Positions 35,757-47,349 of a stretch of DNA of 64,000 nt are shown here, piece by piece. Position 1 is the stretch's first letter, and every line of letters begins with the position of its first letter. The stretch is from NCBI GenBank assembly GCA_022264855.1, contig JABYQU010000013.1, positions 310,001 through 374,000 on the forward strand, read 5' to 3'. Below the pieces are notes generated by a model. It was not told where the DNA came from. It searched no databases and was given only the letters and a program-made list of their open reading frames with translations. The DNA comes from Lenzites betulinus (Eukaryota; Basidiomycota; Agaricomycetes; Polyporales; Polyporaceae). The position numbers and the translations under genes were made by a program.

Positions 35757-37541
35757 ATGCAGTCAAGACCCACAAGTGTAGTGCGCTCTCTACTCCCATG
35801 GGCGTGGTGGACCTTGAGCGTAGGTGCAAGCAGTGGCAGGATCCCTCTTCTCAGGGTGCCCCGCGTCCAAAACCCGAGCCGACAGGTGGCCGGTGTCATC
35901 GAGAATCTATCTCTGCAAACCTCTGACCAGTTGTGAGTGATCGCCTCCCATACGTATGCGTTCGATAGCTCACGCCTTTCATCTCCTGTAGTGCGTATCT
36001 TGTGAACGTAACGTACGTACCCTCATTGTCCGGGGCTAGCACGTTCATTGACGCCCCAACAGCATCGGCGGTCAAGACTTTATGGTCATTCTGGATACCG
36101 GGTCGTCAGATTTGGTGAGATTGAACCGTCAGGAACGTGTCTGGCAGGAGGACGGGCGGCTGACTACCATACAGTGGGTCGTGTCGTCTGATTGCACGAC
36201 TACGGATTGCGAAGGTGTCCATAAATACAGCCAGACACCTTCGCTTTCTCCGCTTGACGTGTCCTTTCACCTCAATTACCTGATAGGTAACGTGTCCGGA
36301 ACGGTTGGGACGGAGACCGTCACCCTTGGAGAATATCAGATATCCTCTCAAGTATTCGGTAAGTCAATCTCGTTCTCGGGCGTAGCGCGGAGATGTCAGT
36401 CGCTCATCCACCGGCATAGCGATGGCGAACGAGACCAACGGACTAGGTTTAGACGGCACGGGAAATAGCGGAATCATGGGGCTCTCGTTCCCCGCCGAAG
36501 CCGCTATCGATGACACGACCGGCCGCACCCTCGTGGAAAACCTGTTCTCGGCGTTCAACGACACTTCCCGCCGCTTTTTCTCCTACAAGCTCGGGCGGGA
36601 CCAGACCAGTTCCTCATTCACCATCGGGGAGCTCGACCCGACTTTCGCAAACGCCACCGCTGATCTGGTCTACAACCCCGTTTTTGCCACCAAAGGCTCT
36701 CCATACGACTATTGGAAACTGCCATTGCAGTCTCTGACGGTCAACGGCACCTCGTTCTCACTGTCAAAGTCGCGCATCGACGGCGCGCCTGCTCCGATCG
36801 CGGTTTTGGACACCGGTACCACCCTGGTCCTTGGGCCCTCTGCGGACGTCTCGCGCTTCTGGGAATCCGTCGGCAGCGCCAGGCAGTCAGAACGGGGCTG
36901 GGAAGTGCCCTGCAACCGCGCAGTGGTCATCGGCATGGTCCTCGGCGAAGGCGACGCGCAGAAGGAGTATACCGTTGACCCAGCGGACATCAGTTGGAAG
37001 GAAGGTTCAGTCGACGACGTATGGTGTCTCGGCGGGGTGCAGAGCAATGACGGGGTGGGTACGGCTGCTGATTCCCTCATCCTCCCCTGCCATATGAGAG
37101 CACCGTTTCATCTTGACGGGTACGCTGACGCTTCTCTCGCCGCACGCAGGTGTATTCCGCTGATTGGCTGCTGGGCGATGCGTTTTTGCGGGTAAGCAAC
37201 ACAAGGCTCGCGCTTCCGGATGCGTCGTGTCGAAGCCTCCGCTCACTTCTTTGCGTTCTTGTTCCTAGAACGTTTATGTGACGCACCATGCGGCAAACGA
37301 TAGCCAGCCGCCCAAGATTGGTCTCCGCGGGCTCACCGACCCGGCGGTCGCCCTTGCCGCGTTCATTAACGACCGTGGCCCAGATCCGGGGGGTCCGGTC
37401 CACGTACGCGCGCGGGCGGATCACACGAGTGCCCTCACTGGCGGAGGCATATGTGGCATCGCTACTGCCAGTGGCTTTGTCGCAGGGGCGGTTGTGCTCG
37501 TGCTTGTCTTTACCTTCACTGGGCACCGCCGGAAATATTGA
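35757..37541 (+). CDS. membrane-anchored pepsin-like aspartic protease (A1 family)
   Basis: Secretory-pathway aspartic endopeptidase of about 460 residues. The N-terminus (MQSRPTSVVRSLLPWAWWTL) is a signal peptide or anchor. The propeptide is short. The mature part begins near AGVIENLSLQTSDQFAYLVN, leading to the first catalytic triad FMVILDTGSSDL and, after an intron, WVVSSDC. The second catalytic motif is IAVLDTGTTLVLGPS. Later blocks include FFSYKLGRDQTSSSFTIGEL and YSADWLLGDAFLRNVYV. Potential N-glycosylation sites are numerous. At the C-terminus a Gly/Ala-rich helix (ASGFVAGAVVLVLVFTF) is followed by GHRRKY, giving a type I membrane protein with a very short cytosolic tail. Fungal yapsins use a GPI anchor instead; here basic residues after the helix favour a true transmembrane anchor. 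Both active-site Asp residues are intact. Confidence 0.85.
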
Positions 37542-37734
37542 GGCTGCGCGCTTGTGTCATCAGGTTGTACCTGCCTTTACAGCAAGCGAAATGAATGGAT
37601 TGCGAGGCGGTGTACGGTAACAATGGTGGGCGCGTGTGCATGCAGACAGGGAAAGCGCTGGACAAGACAAGTACTGGTACAGGATAGGCTACATGCAAAA
37701 CAGAGGATGATGGCCGCGTCGATGTGCGCCCGCC

Positions 37735-38368
37735 TCAGGCTGCCTTAGCGGGACTCGCAGGCGGCGGATAGCCCGGATCGTAGCCGCGTTGCGCTGCGTT
37801 CGGAGGGAGGCCGTAATGGGGTGCCTGCAACTGTGCTTGCGCCCCAGGCTGGAAGCCGTATCCAGGCAGGGCCGGCTCCCATCTGTCAGCATCCATGTGT
37901 TGGTGTGAGCGTTCCTCTCGGGGGTTGCGGACAGAAGGCGCAAAAACGTACCCCTGCTGGAGCGGCACGCTCCACTGGCAGATGGTGCACAGCCAAAGAT
38001 GTTCGGACGACATGGGGATGAGGGGCACAAAACACAGCTCGAACCAGAGCCGCGACTTGACGCGGATGGTCGAAACTTTCGCGAAGTGCAGGTGAGCCTA
38101 CCGGGGCTCGGAACAGCGGTTGCAGCGGACACACGTACCATTGCTGCATCTCGGGCAGATCCGCGGTGTTTGGTCACCCTCCGGCTTCAGGCGTGTGGGG
38201 CACCCGACTGAGGAGATGGAGTAGGTTACTAATCCATTGAATGCCACCGCATACACTCAGCCCGCTTCTTGATGAAGGCTACGCACATATACACGGTAGA
38301 AAGACTGCCAACACAGGTAAGCGCACATGCGACGAGAACGGAGATAGACGATACTACGTACAGAACAT
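37735..38368 (-). CDS. zinc-ribbon protein (zinc_ribbon_15 type)
   Basis: Short protein of about 125 residues with two CxxC knuckles. Exons deduced from frame: 38362-38368 (7 bases), 38287-38304 (18 bases), 38139-38207, then one with WFELCFVPLIP and a last exon ending at 37735. The join reads MFFFLPCIFGCPTRLKPEGD, followed by RICPRCSN, VSTIRVKSRLWFELCFVPLI, and LCTICQWSVPLQQG. This order (N-terminal hydrophobic stretch, CPRC, WFELFFIPL-like, CTICQW) is that of a widespread fungal zinc-ribbon family of unknown function. The C-terminal tail is Pro/Gly/Tyr-rich (GYDPGYPPPASPAK). The role is unknown. The two-microexon start is unusual and would be missed by most gene finders. Confidence 0.75.
38287..38304 (-). 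other. 18-base microexon of the zinc-ribbon gene
   Basis: Supplies the residues between MF and GCPTR. It is flanked by an AG acceptor at 38305-38306 and a GTGCGT donor. With the 7-base first exon (38362-38368) it restores the family N-terminus in frame. Confidence 0.7.
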
Positions 38369-41300
38369 GGTGGTGGTCGCTGAATCAGTGTGTGTGTAAG
38401 GACTCCATGGGCCCTTCTTCGGTGAGAACGCGCATGAGCCGGCTGCGGAACGACCCTGGCCCAACCACCCGACCTTGTCTTACGTAACAGCCAGCCCTAA
38501 CCCTAATGCCTACTTCCGCGCCGCAATAGGAAGGTATGTCGGAAGGGCTCGACCCCGACTCTTGTCATCCCCCGGCTCGACGGCTTGGCTTCCACGCTAT
38601 GCCTCCCACAGCCCGTGGTGCTTCCAGGTCTGCGAAGGCCGCGTCCTGTACAAAATTTCAAGACGGTATCCGGACGAGAACGCCCGGTTCAGCCGCAAAA
38701 CAATCAGTGGCGACCCAGGCGGCGCAACGCACGCGTCCTTCGACGCGGCACGGCTTCACTGCCAGAGCTCCCACAGCATCAATGAATGCTCTTCACCGCC
38801 ACGCATTATCCTAGTGCGGGGAACCCTTTCTAGCCCTGCGCACTGACAGTCGCGCAGTACTGCCGGCACGCCGCACGCTACGCGACGCGCTTCCTCGCAC
38901 ACGCGTCGCGTCGCCCGGCCTATCCTTCTCTGGCCAGGCGTCCCCCGTCCTTCTCGCGCCCTCTCTCGCGCTCTCGGGCTCACTCCACCCCTTCCCAGTC
39001 AAATTGGCCCTGTCAACGCCCCCAGGCAGCCCGCGTGTGCCCCATGTGAGCGGTGCCTGCCTGCCCCTTCCGCGCCCACCACCGTCCCAGGCTGACCCGC
39101 ACCTCCAGCCCCGCCGGAAGGCGGTGCGGCAGACGGCCCTCGAGCTGCAATCGCACCTCGACTCTCCACGAGCCGGCAGACAGACGTGCTGGTGGCGCTC
39201 CGAGCCGCTCGCCGCGGGCGCTCCGTCCGGCGTGCTTCCATTTGCACCCCAGGCTCCGGGTGCGCGCGGGCCAATCTATCACGCCCGACGCGGTCGTGTG
39301 TGCGCCTCCCGGCGCGCGCGCACGCGCGCACGCTCCCACACGCGTACGCGATCCTCCGTCGAGGCGGGCGATCTCTGCGCTTTTTCCGATCCACGACTCG
39401 GACGCGGACGCGCGCCCGCCTGGGCTCGGCCGGGAAGCCGCCCTGAATGAAGCTCGTCCATGCGCATGACAGGACAGGACAAGGGACGCGTGCGGACACG
39501 CCGGCACCCTCGAGGCTCGAGGCTCGCGGCCCGTCCCCCACGCTATCGATGCCTTGAAGGCGCAGACTCGACGTCGACAGCCCGAGCGTGGCAGCGCAAA
39601 CGCGACACCCGTCCCCCGTATGTCGCACTCACCCTCCCGGCGGCTGGATCCGCGCCCGTGCCCTCCCAGCCCCCAGGCCACGGCCCGCAGACGCTGAACG
39701 CGGCCTGCATATCACGTGGTGCTGCTTGCGGGGCACGCCGAGTACTCTCTACGAACCTCCAGACGACAATACTAATTAACTCCCGGCTCTACCACCGCTG
39801 CCACCGCCCGCGCCATGTACCACGACTGGGAACAGGAAGGGTCGGTCTCTGGTGGCCGATTCCACCCCCGCATGCCCGGTGACCACCGTCCGCCTTCCAC
39901 CGTCCACCGTCCACCGCCCCCGAGTCCACCTTCGCCAGGCAGCCCCGGTGCTGGGCTCGGTGGTCCCCCCGGGCCTCTCCCGCGCCCTCAGGCTCTCCCA
40001 GCAATATACCCGCATCCGGCGCGCCTTCCGCCGCTACCTCCCACCGCACCCGCCCGTCTTCCCGCCCAGGCGCCGCGCGCGATGGGAACAGCTCAGAGGG
40101 GCATAACGGGTCCAGCTCCCCGGGACGACAACGGCATCCCCCCACCTCGCGGACAGGCGGACAGGCGGGCCGCGTCCGTCCAGCCAGAACACGCACACTA
40201 GGGCAGCGACCCAGCGCCCCGGAACGCCCGCGCCAACCTTGAGCTTGAACCTTCGTGGCGGCTCGCGGCTCGCGGCTCCAGTCGCGAGCTCGCCATACCA
40301 GTGCCCAGCGCCAGGTGTGCCGTGAGCGTAGTGCGGCCGTGCCCTTCTTGATGCACGCGTGGCCGGCGCGATCCCTGAGCCCTGAGGCCCGCGGGGGTGA
40401 TTCTTGCACATTGACTCGGAACGTCGAACGTCGAACGTCGCACTTTGGCCGTGATCCAGATTATAGATATCCTTAATACCGAGTATAATTATTCAATTGG
40501 ACGTGCACTGGCACGGTGATCGATACCGCCCTCGACGCACTACTAGTATAGCTAGCTCACCCGATCCCTGGTCGAACGCAGCCTCATCGGGCGCGGCGCC
40601 GGGAAACTCCGCAATCCAACAGTGGGTGCTGCCACCCACGCGTGGAAAATTCGAAAGCTCGAAAGCTGCTGGAAAGCTCCGAGTCGAAAGCAGGGACGCC
40701 CGCCCCGAAGTCTGACAGCCACGAGAAATTAATGCTATTTACTACGCTATCAACACAACCACGGCCGCCGGCTCACGGCGCGGCTCGACGGTGGGTGGGG
40801 GGTAACAAGAACGCGAATGCGAGGTATCGGGTGGTGGTGCTGCAGGGGTCGAGATGGGATGGGAATGGGTGTGGATGGGGGTGTGCTAGACATACAATTG
40901 CTACGTACACGGGGGCGGGCCGGGGCAAGATGCGCTATAGTACGGTGTTAACGTGATGCGGGCGCGGCGGCGGCGCGCGCGATTATGGGATGTAATAACC
41001 TCTATCAAGCTCTAATTATGCGGGGTGCGGCGGACGGGAATGGGAGTGGGATGGGAGTGGGAGTGGGATCGGGCGCGGTAACGTGGTGCGGGGCGTGGAT
41101 GCGGGGCGTATGGCGGGGCGAGGGGGAAGGGGGAAGAGCGAGGGGGAAGGAGAGGGTGCGGGAACGAACGGGAACGGGAACGGGAAGGCAGATGATACAT
41201 CGATGGACGCTAACGTCACGACGGAAGCCTGGGAGGGGCTGGGGAGAATTATACACGTAAGTTGCCGGTCCAAGAGGTGCGACAGCGGATGACGGACGAC

Positions 41301-41524
41301 AGAGCCAGACGGTCCAATGGGGTGCAGGGTGCAAGCGACAGCAGGTCCACAGCTGGGGAAGAGAGAGAGAGAGATGATGATGATGACATACGAACACGAC
41401 GCGACGAGGAGACGAAGACGAAAACGAAGAGGCGGAAATACGCGACGTGCGACACGGTCCGAACCTTGTCCGGGGTTCCTGGCCCCACGTCCGCCCAGCG
41501 CTGCTGCTACCGCTGCCGCCGGGC
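38369..41524. other. 3-kb gene-poor, GC-rich region
   Basis: No gene was supported. Open frames of up to 220 codons on both strands between 39.0 and 40.4 kb overlap one another and are Arg/Pro/Ala-biased, typical of GC-rich noise. A G-run cluster lies at 41037-41073, and a GA/GATGAT low-complexity stretch near 41360-41385. Confidence 0.4.
41037..41073 (+). other. G-run cluster (possible G-quadruplex)
   Basis: Seven GGG tracts separated by 2-4 bases. It lies downstream of the transcription-factor gene, about 450 bases past its stop. Confidence 0.5.
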
Positions 41525-44435
41525 CTAGTAGTAGCTCCCGCTCCCGAAGGGGGGACTCCCGCCCTGGGCGGCGGACGCCGCCGGCAGGTAGCTGGGGCCC
41601 GCCTCCGGCTGCGCGAGCGCCGAGGACGAGTACGCGACGCCGGTGTAATCGAAGCTCGTCGTGGGATGGCTGTACGCCGGCGCCTGCTCCGCGACGGGCA
41701 GGGCTTCCATGCTACCGGACGCGGCGGGTGCTTGGCGTCCGTCCACGGTGTCGCCCACGGAGAGGTAATTATAGGATGTCACGTAGTAGCCGCTCTGTCC
41801 GCTCGAGGGCCCGGTGGGAACCCGCGAGGACCCTAGGAGCAGCGGCGCCGAGCCGACGCCCCCGTCGTCGTTGTGCAGGACGTGGTTCAGCGCGAGCGGG
41901 TTGTGCGAAGCCGACGGGTATGAGGAGGACGCGTGCGGGACCGAGGGCGAGCTCCGGTGCGACGAGCCCTGGTATTGCTCGGACTCCGAGCCCGAGCCTG
42001 ACCCGGCGGAAGGCCACCGTCCGTCCGCGGTGCATGCGGTGTTCGGGGCAGACGATGCGTCGTAGCCGGCACCCATCGTCGTTGCCGAGAGAGAAAGTGG
42101 CGGCACGCTCGTCGGCCGCATGAGATTGCGCCGGACGTAGCTGCCCTCGAAGGTGCCTGGCCCACGCATCGGCTCGTCCGCGGGGCTCGACGAGAAGCTG
42201 CGCGAGGCATGACCCCGGCCCTGCGCGACACGCCCCTCCCAGACCACACGGATCGTGTTCTCCCGCTCGTCGCTCTTGGAATACGCCCAGCGCATCTCGG
42301 CAAACGCGCGGAGGCAAATCTCGACCTCTTCACGTGAATCGCTCTCACCTGCGAGAAGAAATCCGGCAAAGAAGCATCCGTCACGGGCAAGGACCGCGTC
42401 GTATCGCAGGAAGGGTGTGCCGAGGTTTCTGCGGATGATGGCCACGACGTGCCGGACCACGGTGTGGCACTTCGAGTTTGCCTTCGCGTGGAGGCGAACG
42501 ACGGTATCGGACCTCCGCCTCGCGGATTCTGACATGAACGCTGAATCTTGAACGGGAGGAGCGATAAGGCGCCGCTTTAGATCTTCCCGGATGACGTTGT
42601 CTGTCAGGACAAAATTCAGACATGATACGGGGAGACATGTGGGCGCGCATACATACGGGACTCGAAGAGGAAGATCTTTGGCACGCGGTGATAGAACAGT
42701 CAGCGAAGCATGCGGTCGATACACCACGCCACAACTCACCTGCCAGCCATCGACGAACCTGTCGATGTCCTCCGGCTCGATAAATCCACATGTTGGCGTG
42801 TGGCGAAGATTCTCCAGCACCCCCCAACATGTCTCGAGAGAGTCCCAAATGTCTTGCAGCTTGTCCTCGTCCAGGTCAAAGTCCGGCTGGCGAGGCTTTG
42901 GCCCGGTGAGCGCGGCATGGATCTCGCGGCATACGGTGGCTATGCGGAGGGGGGCGGTAACGAGGCGGTAAGCGAACGAGTAGATCGCTGAGGGGCCGCT
43001 ATCGGAGCCTGGTCTTGGAATTGTTAGTTCGAACGCCGCGAGGTCATCATCGCTCCTGTTGGCAAACATTTAGAGGAACTGAACGAAAAATGGAGTGGCT
43101 GCCACGGCCTCACAGTGCTATTCGGCCGCCGCGCAGAGCGCTCGTTACTCCGTCGAGCACATGCGCATACCAGAAGATGCGAGCGCGGACGAGCGCGTCG
43201 ATATATTCTCCCTGGCCGGTGTTCATCGTGGGGGCGAGAGTGCACAGTCCCCATACCTGGCTCATCGTGGAATCGTACATGGCCTGCATCACGGACTCCG
43301 TTAGCGAGACATTGCATGTGATAGACTGCGCAAGAATGTACCAGCCGCTCTATGGGTGTTTGGACTTCTGGCGAGGGCGCGCGTCAGTGTGAGCTGCACA
43401 CCGGTAGCGGCGGACACGGACCTTCAGTGAGCGGGAGGGTGAGCAGCAAAACCCTGACACCGTCCCAGGTAGGCTTCCGGAGGAGCCCATGGATGTCAAT
43501 GAGATACAACAGCTCGACGAGCATCTCGTTGATGCGGTGTTTGCGCTGCTCAAGGGGTTCGGCGCTTGTTTCGGGAGCCTCCTCGCCCCCCTCGTCGATG
43601 CCGTAACTCGCGGCCCAGACGGCGAGGACGAGCGCGATGAGCTGACCGGGTATCTGGAGGGAGTCGCTAATGTTGTTGAACCAGTCGGAGAAGCGCGCGG
43701 AGTACTCGGTGGGCTCGAGGATGGGGCCTGCAGCGGGCGATGGGATCGGGCTGATGAGTGATCGGAGGTCGACGCGATCGGTGGAACACTCACGCTGGAT
43801 GTGGAAGCGGTGAAAGAAGGGCGACCTGAAGAATTCGGGCTTGAGTTGGGGGATGACACTGCGCGGGGGCGCGACGGCGTGAAGGTCGGCGTCGGCGCCG
43901 GTGGACTTGCCGTAGACGGCTCTGTGCGGGGTCAGGCGGGGGGACATCCGGGGGGATCGGGGGACGCACTCGACTTTCTGGAGGCGGCGGCCGCGGCGGA
44001 GGAGCTTGACGGCCTTGACCTCTGCGAACTCGTCGCTGGGCGGGAGTGAGCGGAGGCGGTGCGCACCTAGTTCGCGAGGGCACATACACGCAATTGAGCC
44101 CGCGCTCGCTGCAGTTGGAGCATGGGGGGTGCTGTCCGGAGGCGAGGGTGGGGAGGTCCTTGAGGTCGCATTTTACCCTGATGAATGCGCGTCGGCGGGG
44201 GCGGGACGGGCGCGGGAGGGGCGCAGGAACGGGGGGCGCACCTTCGCATGCGACACGCGCCGCAGGCTGTGGGGGCGCGGGGTGAGCGGGGCGCGCGCGC
44301 GGGGGTCGCGAACGTACCGCTGTACTGTTGGCGGGTGGACTTGGGCTGGGTGGGCAGCTTGCGGCTCATGGAGGAGGGGTAGGGGGAGAGGGAGGCGGTG
44401 CGGGAAGCGGGGGAGTGCGCGCTCCTGGGCGACAT
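41525..44435 (-). CDS. Zn2Cys6 fungal transcription factor
   Basis: Nuclear DNA-binding regulator with an N-terminal zinc binuclear cluster and a fungal-specific middle domain. The cluster is split over three exons; the middle one (44242-44266, 25 bases) carries the first two Cys (ACGACRMRR). Joined, the spacing is C-x2-C-x6-C-x15-C-x2-C-x6-C, with a third loop longer than usual. A basic helix DEFAEVKAVKLLRRGRRLQK follows. The middle region includes WFNNISDSLQIPGQLIALVL, RINEMLVELLYLIDIHGLLR and RARIFWYAHVLDGVTSALRG, a common motif of the fungal_trans domain. The C-terminal third is Ser/Gly/Pro-rich and ends GSGSYY. The start could also be the Met at 44369. A TATA-like TATAAA (minus strand, 44491-44496) lies about 56 bases upstream of 44435. 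The target genes are unknown. Confidence 0.85.
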
Positions 44436-44490
44436 GGGGGGCAGGGCGGAGGAGGGACGAAGGGGGATGGGCCGCGGGGCGGGGAGGGGC

Positions 44491-44496
44491 TTTATA
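44491..44496 (-). promoter_or_regulatory. TATA-like box of the Zn2Cys6 gene
   Basis: TATAAA on the minus strand, about 56 bases upstream of the chosen start in otherwise GC-rich DNA. Confidence 0.4.
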
Positions 44497-45136
44497 GATG
44501 GCCAGTTGCGGAAGGGAGTGGGGGCGGGCCGTGGGACGGCGGATCGAAGGTGTGGATTTGGGCATGGTGGAAAAGGGCGGGGCACGGTTTGCGGGGATGG
44601 GTCCATGTCGCTCGCCCGGCCAGGCGCCAACGCGTCCGCGTCCGATCGCGCCCTGCAGCCCGCGCCGGATGCAGCAGACGTCGCTCGATGCCTGCCCGGC
44701 TTCCCTGCGCGCGACGTCCCCCGTCCCCCCGCCCGGGCTCCCTGCCCCATACGCGGCAGCCCCCGTCACAGTCTCAGCCGCCCGCCGCATATTCCACCCC
44801 ATTAATCCGCCCACTAGCCTCGCCCCCGCCCTGTTTGAACCGGACGTCCGCCTTGATTGGTCCCCGCCACCGCACACCTAATCTGCTTAAGCCACACGCC
44901 CGTGATCCCCTTGTCACTTTGGGCGCCGCGTATTTTCCACACGCACTGCACGCACAGTCTGACACCGCGCCCTCCGAGCCCCCCCGCCCAGCCCGGCCCA
45001 CTCGCACACGGTGTCACACAACTCCTCCCATTCATCCCAGACCGCCCCTTCTATTTCCCTTCCCCGCGATCCCAAAGTACAGCCACTTTCGGAACATCGT
45101 CCCCGCCCAGGCCTTCCCCCCTTCCCGCCACGTGAC
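44497..45136. other. intergenic spacer
   Basis: GC-rich region between the transcription-factor start and the Nop16 stop (both minus strand). Overlapping ORFs on both strands have no motif. Nothing else was recognised. Confidence 0.4.
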
Positions 45137-46218
45137 CTAGCCCCCCAGCTCCGCGAACCCGCCCGCCTTGCGAATCGCCCGCTTCAGCTCGCCTGCCGTC
45201 CGCTGCTCCACGTTCACTCGCCGGTCCCGCGCCATCCCCTCCACGTCCGTCCCGTGCTTGCCCACCAGCCGCCGCAGCGTCGCGAGCTCCCCCTGGGACG
45301 TGTGCCGCTGCACGCGGCCCCCACGCGCCGAGGACAGCTGCTCCAGCTCTGTGCACATGCGCCCGCAATCAGCACACCGTCCCCGAAGCACCCCGCGCCG
45401 CGTGCGGCGACGAGAAGGCGGGCGAAGCAGCACGCGCGCTGATGCTATCACCCTCCTCCTGCCACAGCACGACCATAGTAGCACTCACCTTGCACTACGC
45501 GCGTGCCCGCTGATTCCGGCGCCCGCTTCCGAGGGTCAGAACCTAGTCCCACCCACCCCGCGAGCCGATCGTCCGCGCTGCGATCGGGCGTGTCTTCCTC
45601 CCCCTCCGCCTCTAGATCCTCGTCCGCGTCTTCGTCCGCGAGCTGTATGTCCACCACGTTGCCTTCCGCGTCGCGGATGATTTTCCCGTACCCCTTCGGC
45701 ACGGCGCTTGCCCCGCTCGGTTGCGACGCAGCGGCCGCGGACGTCGACGCCTCTGGCTGGTCAGCGTCGGCGTCGACATAGTCCTCGTCCTCGTCCTCGG
45801 ACGGCGCATCGGCCGCGTGGTCAGCCTGCGTGGACAGCGGCCGCTCCGTCCCGCCGGAGGCAATGGGGTTCAGGGTCGCGACGAGCCCGAGAGCTTCATA
45901 GCTGCAAAGGCAGGCACGCGTACGTTAGCCCGCTGTGCCCGTCGCGACGTGCGCGCGCGACGATCAGCCCCGGCACGCACTTTTGTCTGACCGTCCTGCG
46001 CGGATCCCAGGCGTCCTGCAGGACCTTGGGCCCGCGAATGGCTAAATTCAGGACGCAACGCTCAGCACACGCGGCGGGCTGCGCGCTTGCGCGCGCGAGG
46101 AAATGCAAAACGGTCACGCACGCGGCGGCTTCTTCAGCATTTTTTTAGCCCGGCGGGAGTGGTGCACAGGCTTGTGGGATCCGGAGCGCAGCTTGCGCCG
46201 CTGGCGGGGGTTCGCCAT
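45137..46218 (-). CDS. NOP16: nucleolar ribosome-biogenesis protein Nop16
   Basis: Nucleolar factor for assembly of the 60S pre-ribosomal subunit. About 240 residues. Starts MANPRQRRKLRSGSHKPVHH and continues SRRAKKMLKKPP, then after an intron AIRGPKVLQDAWDPRRTVRQ, the defining Nop16 block. A long acidic middle follows (DAPSEDEDEDYVDADADQP), then VPKGYGKIIRDAEGNVVDIQ and the acidic DEDADEDLEAEGEED. The C-terminal part is LEQLSSARGGRVQRHTSQGE, LRRLVGKHGTDVEGMARDRR and KRAIRKAGGFAELGG, matching the family end. Four or so exons. It is divergent from Qcr10 with about 405 bases between. Confidence 0.92.
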
Positions 46219-46623
46219 GGCAGATTTTCAGGGCTAGAGCTGCGAGAACGCCGGGGGTCCGGTGCGGGGCAGCAGTGCGGGCGACAGGGGTGCAGAGCGA
46301 CAGCAGGCGCGTGGGAGGGGCGCGGGGCAGACGGGGCCGGAGAGCGTGCAGCGGGCGCAGAGGAGCTGGTCGGGCCCAGGGCAGAACGCGGCGAGAGGAG
46401 GAAGAGGAACAAGGCAAGGTGCAGCAGCGGTCGTGGGCGCGGAAAATGGAAAGTAGTCGGCAACTTGGGATGAAGCCGGCGTCGGGATTGGCCCGGGTGT
46501 TCCCGCGGGCTCGCACGCCTGCAGCCGGGCGCGGCCGCGGCCACCTCTTCAGCAAAACCATCGTCCTCCTCGCCGGCCTCGACGACCCGCCCCCCGCTGC
46601 CCTCGTCCCATCCGCCATCCGCC
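46219..46623. promoter_or_regulatory. divergent intergenic region, NOP16 / QCR10
   Basis: 405 bases between opposite starts. GC-rich and without a clear TATA box. Open frames crossing it were not supported. Confidence 0.4.
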
Positions 46624-47063
46624 ATGTCTCGCGTGCTCTTCCACTCTGTCCCCCCTCAGGCTCACGCCCAGCGGGTACGTCCGGCCAGAGCCTCGCCCCG
46701 TCCTTCCGGGCCCTTACGTTGTCGCCCTCCTTCGTTCGCAGTTCGCCCGCACCTGGACGGTCAGCCTCGGGCTCTGGGGAGCTGGTGCGGGGGTTACCGC
46801 GCTCTACGTGCGTCGCAGCCGCCCTGTTCCACCTTCCCGGCGACCGTCCTATCTCACCGCACGTCCTCGCCATGTTTTAGCTCCTGTCTGTCACGCCCCT
46901 CGTCAAGCGCGAATTCCTCACCAAGGTGCCCGTGGTACGTCCCATGCCCCCGCCACTCAGGCCCGATTTCGCGCTCCGACGCTGATGAGCCCCCGCGCGG
47001 TGTTCCATGCAGCTCGGGGACTACTTCACGGACAAGACGCCCGCGTCGGACAAGCCCTTCTAG
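46624..47063 (+). CDS. QCR10: ubiquinol-cytochrome c reductase subunit 10
   Basis: Small accessory subunit of mitochondrial respiratory complex III. Four exons, 46624-46674, 46742-46807, 46881-46934 and 47013-47063, all phase 0 with GT..AG ends, give 73 residues, close to the usual 75-80. The N-terminus MSRVLFHSVPPQAHAQR precedes a single membrane helix, TWTVSLGLWGAGAGVTALY. The conserved tail is TPLVKREFLTKVPVLGDYF followed by TDKTPASDKPF, the QCR10 signature. No cleaved presequence is needed in this family. This gene lies on the opposite strand from Nop16. Confidence 0.88.
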
Positions 47064-47349
47064 ACACGCACCGTCCATTTTGTGTTTTCGTGTTTTCGCA
47101 TAAATACACCCGCATGCATCACACACAATATAGCGTTCCTCCTCCCGCCGCCGCAGCGCATGGCACAAATAGACTATCCATGACGGGAACGTGGCACGCA
47201 CGCACGCCCAGCCGCTTCCTGCTTCCCCGCCGACACAATCAGACAGCGCCCTGCCCGCACCCGCCCGTGGTGGCGGCGCGCCCGCATCCCGCAGGCGAAA
47301 CGCACCTGCGGGCAGCGCCGCGCACGCCCCATCACGATCATCAACGCTG

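Noticed and set aside
38495..38506. Telomere-like CCCTAACCCTAA
   Set aside because: Only two units, in internal sequence with genes on both sides; no longer array.
44328..45140. 270-codon plus-strand ORF
   Set aside because: Antisense to the zinc-cluster leader and intergenic DNA; GC-driven open frame without motifs.
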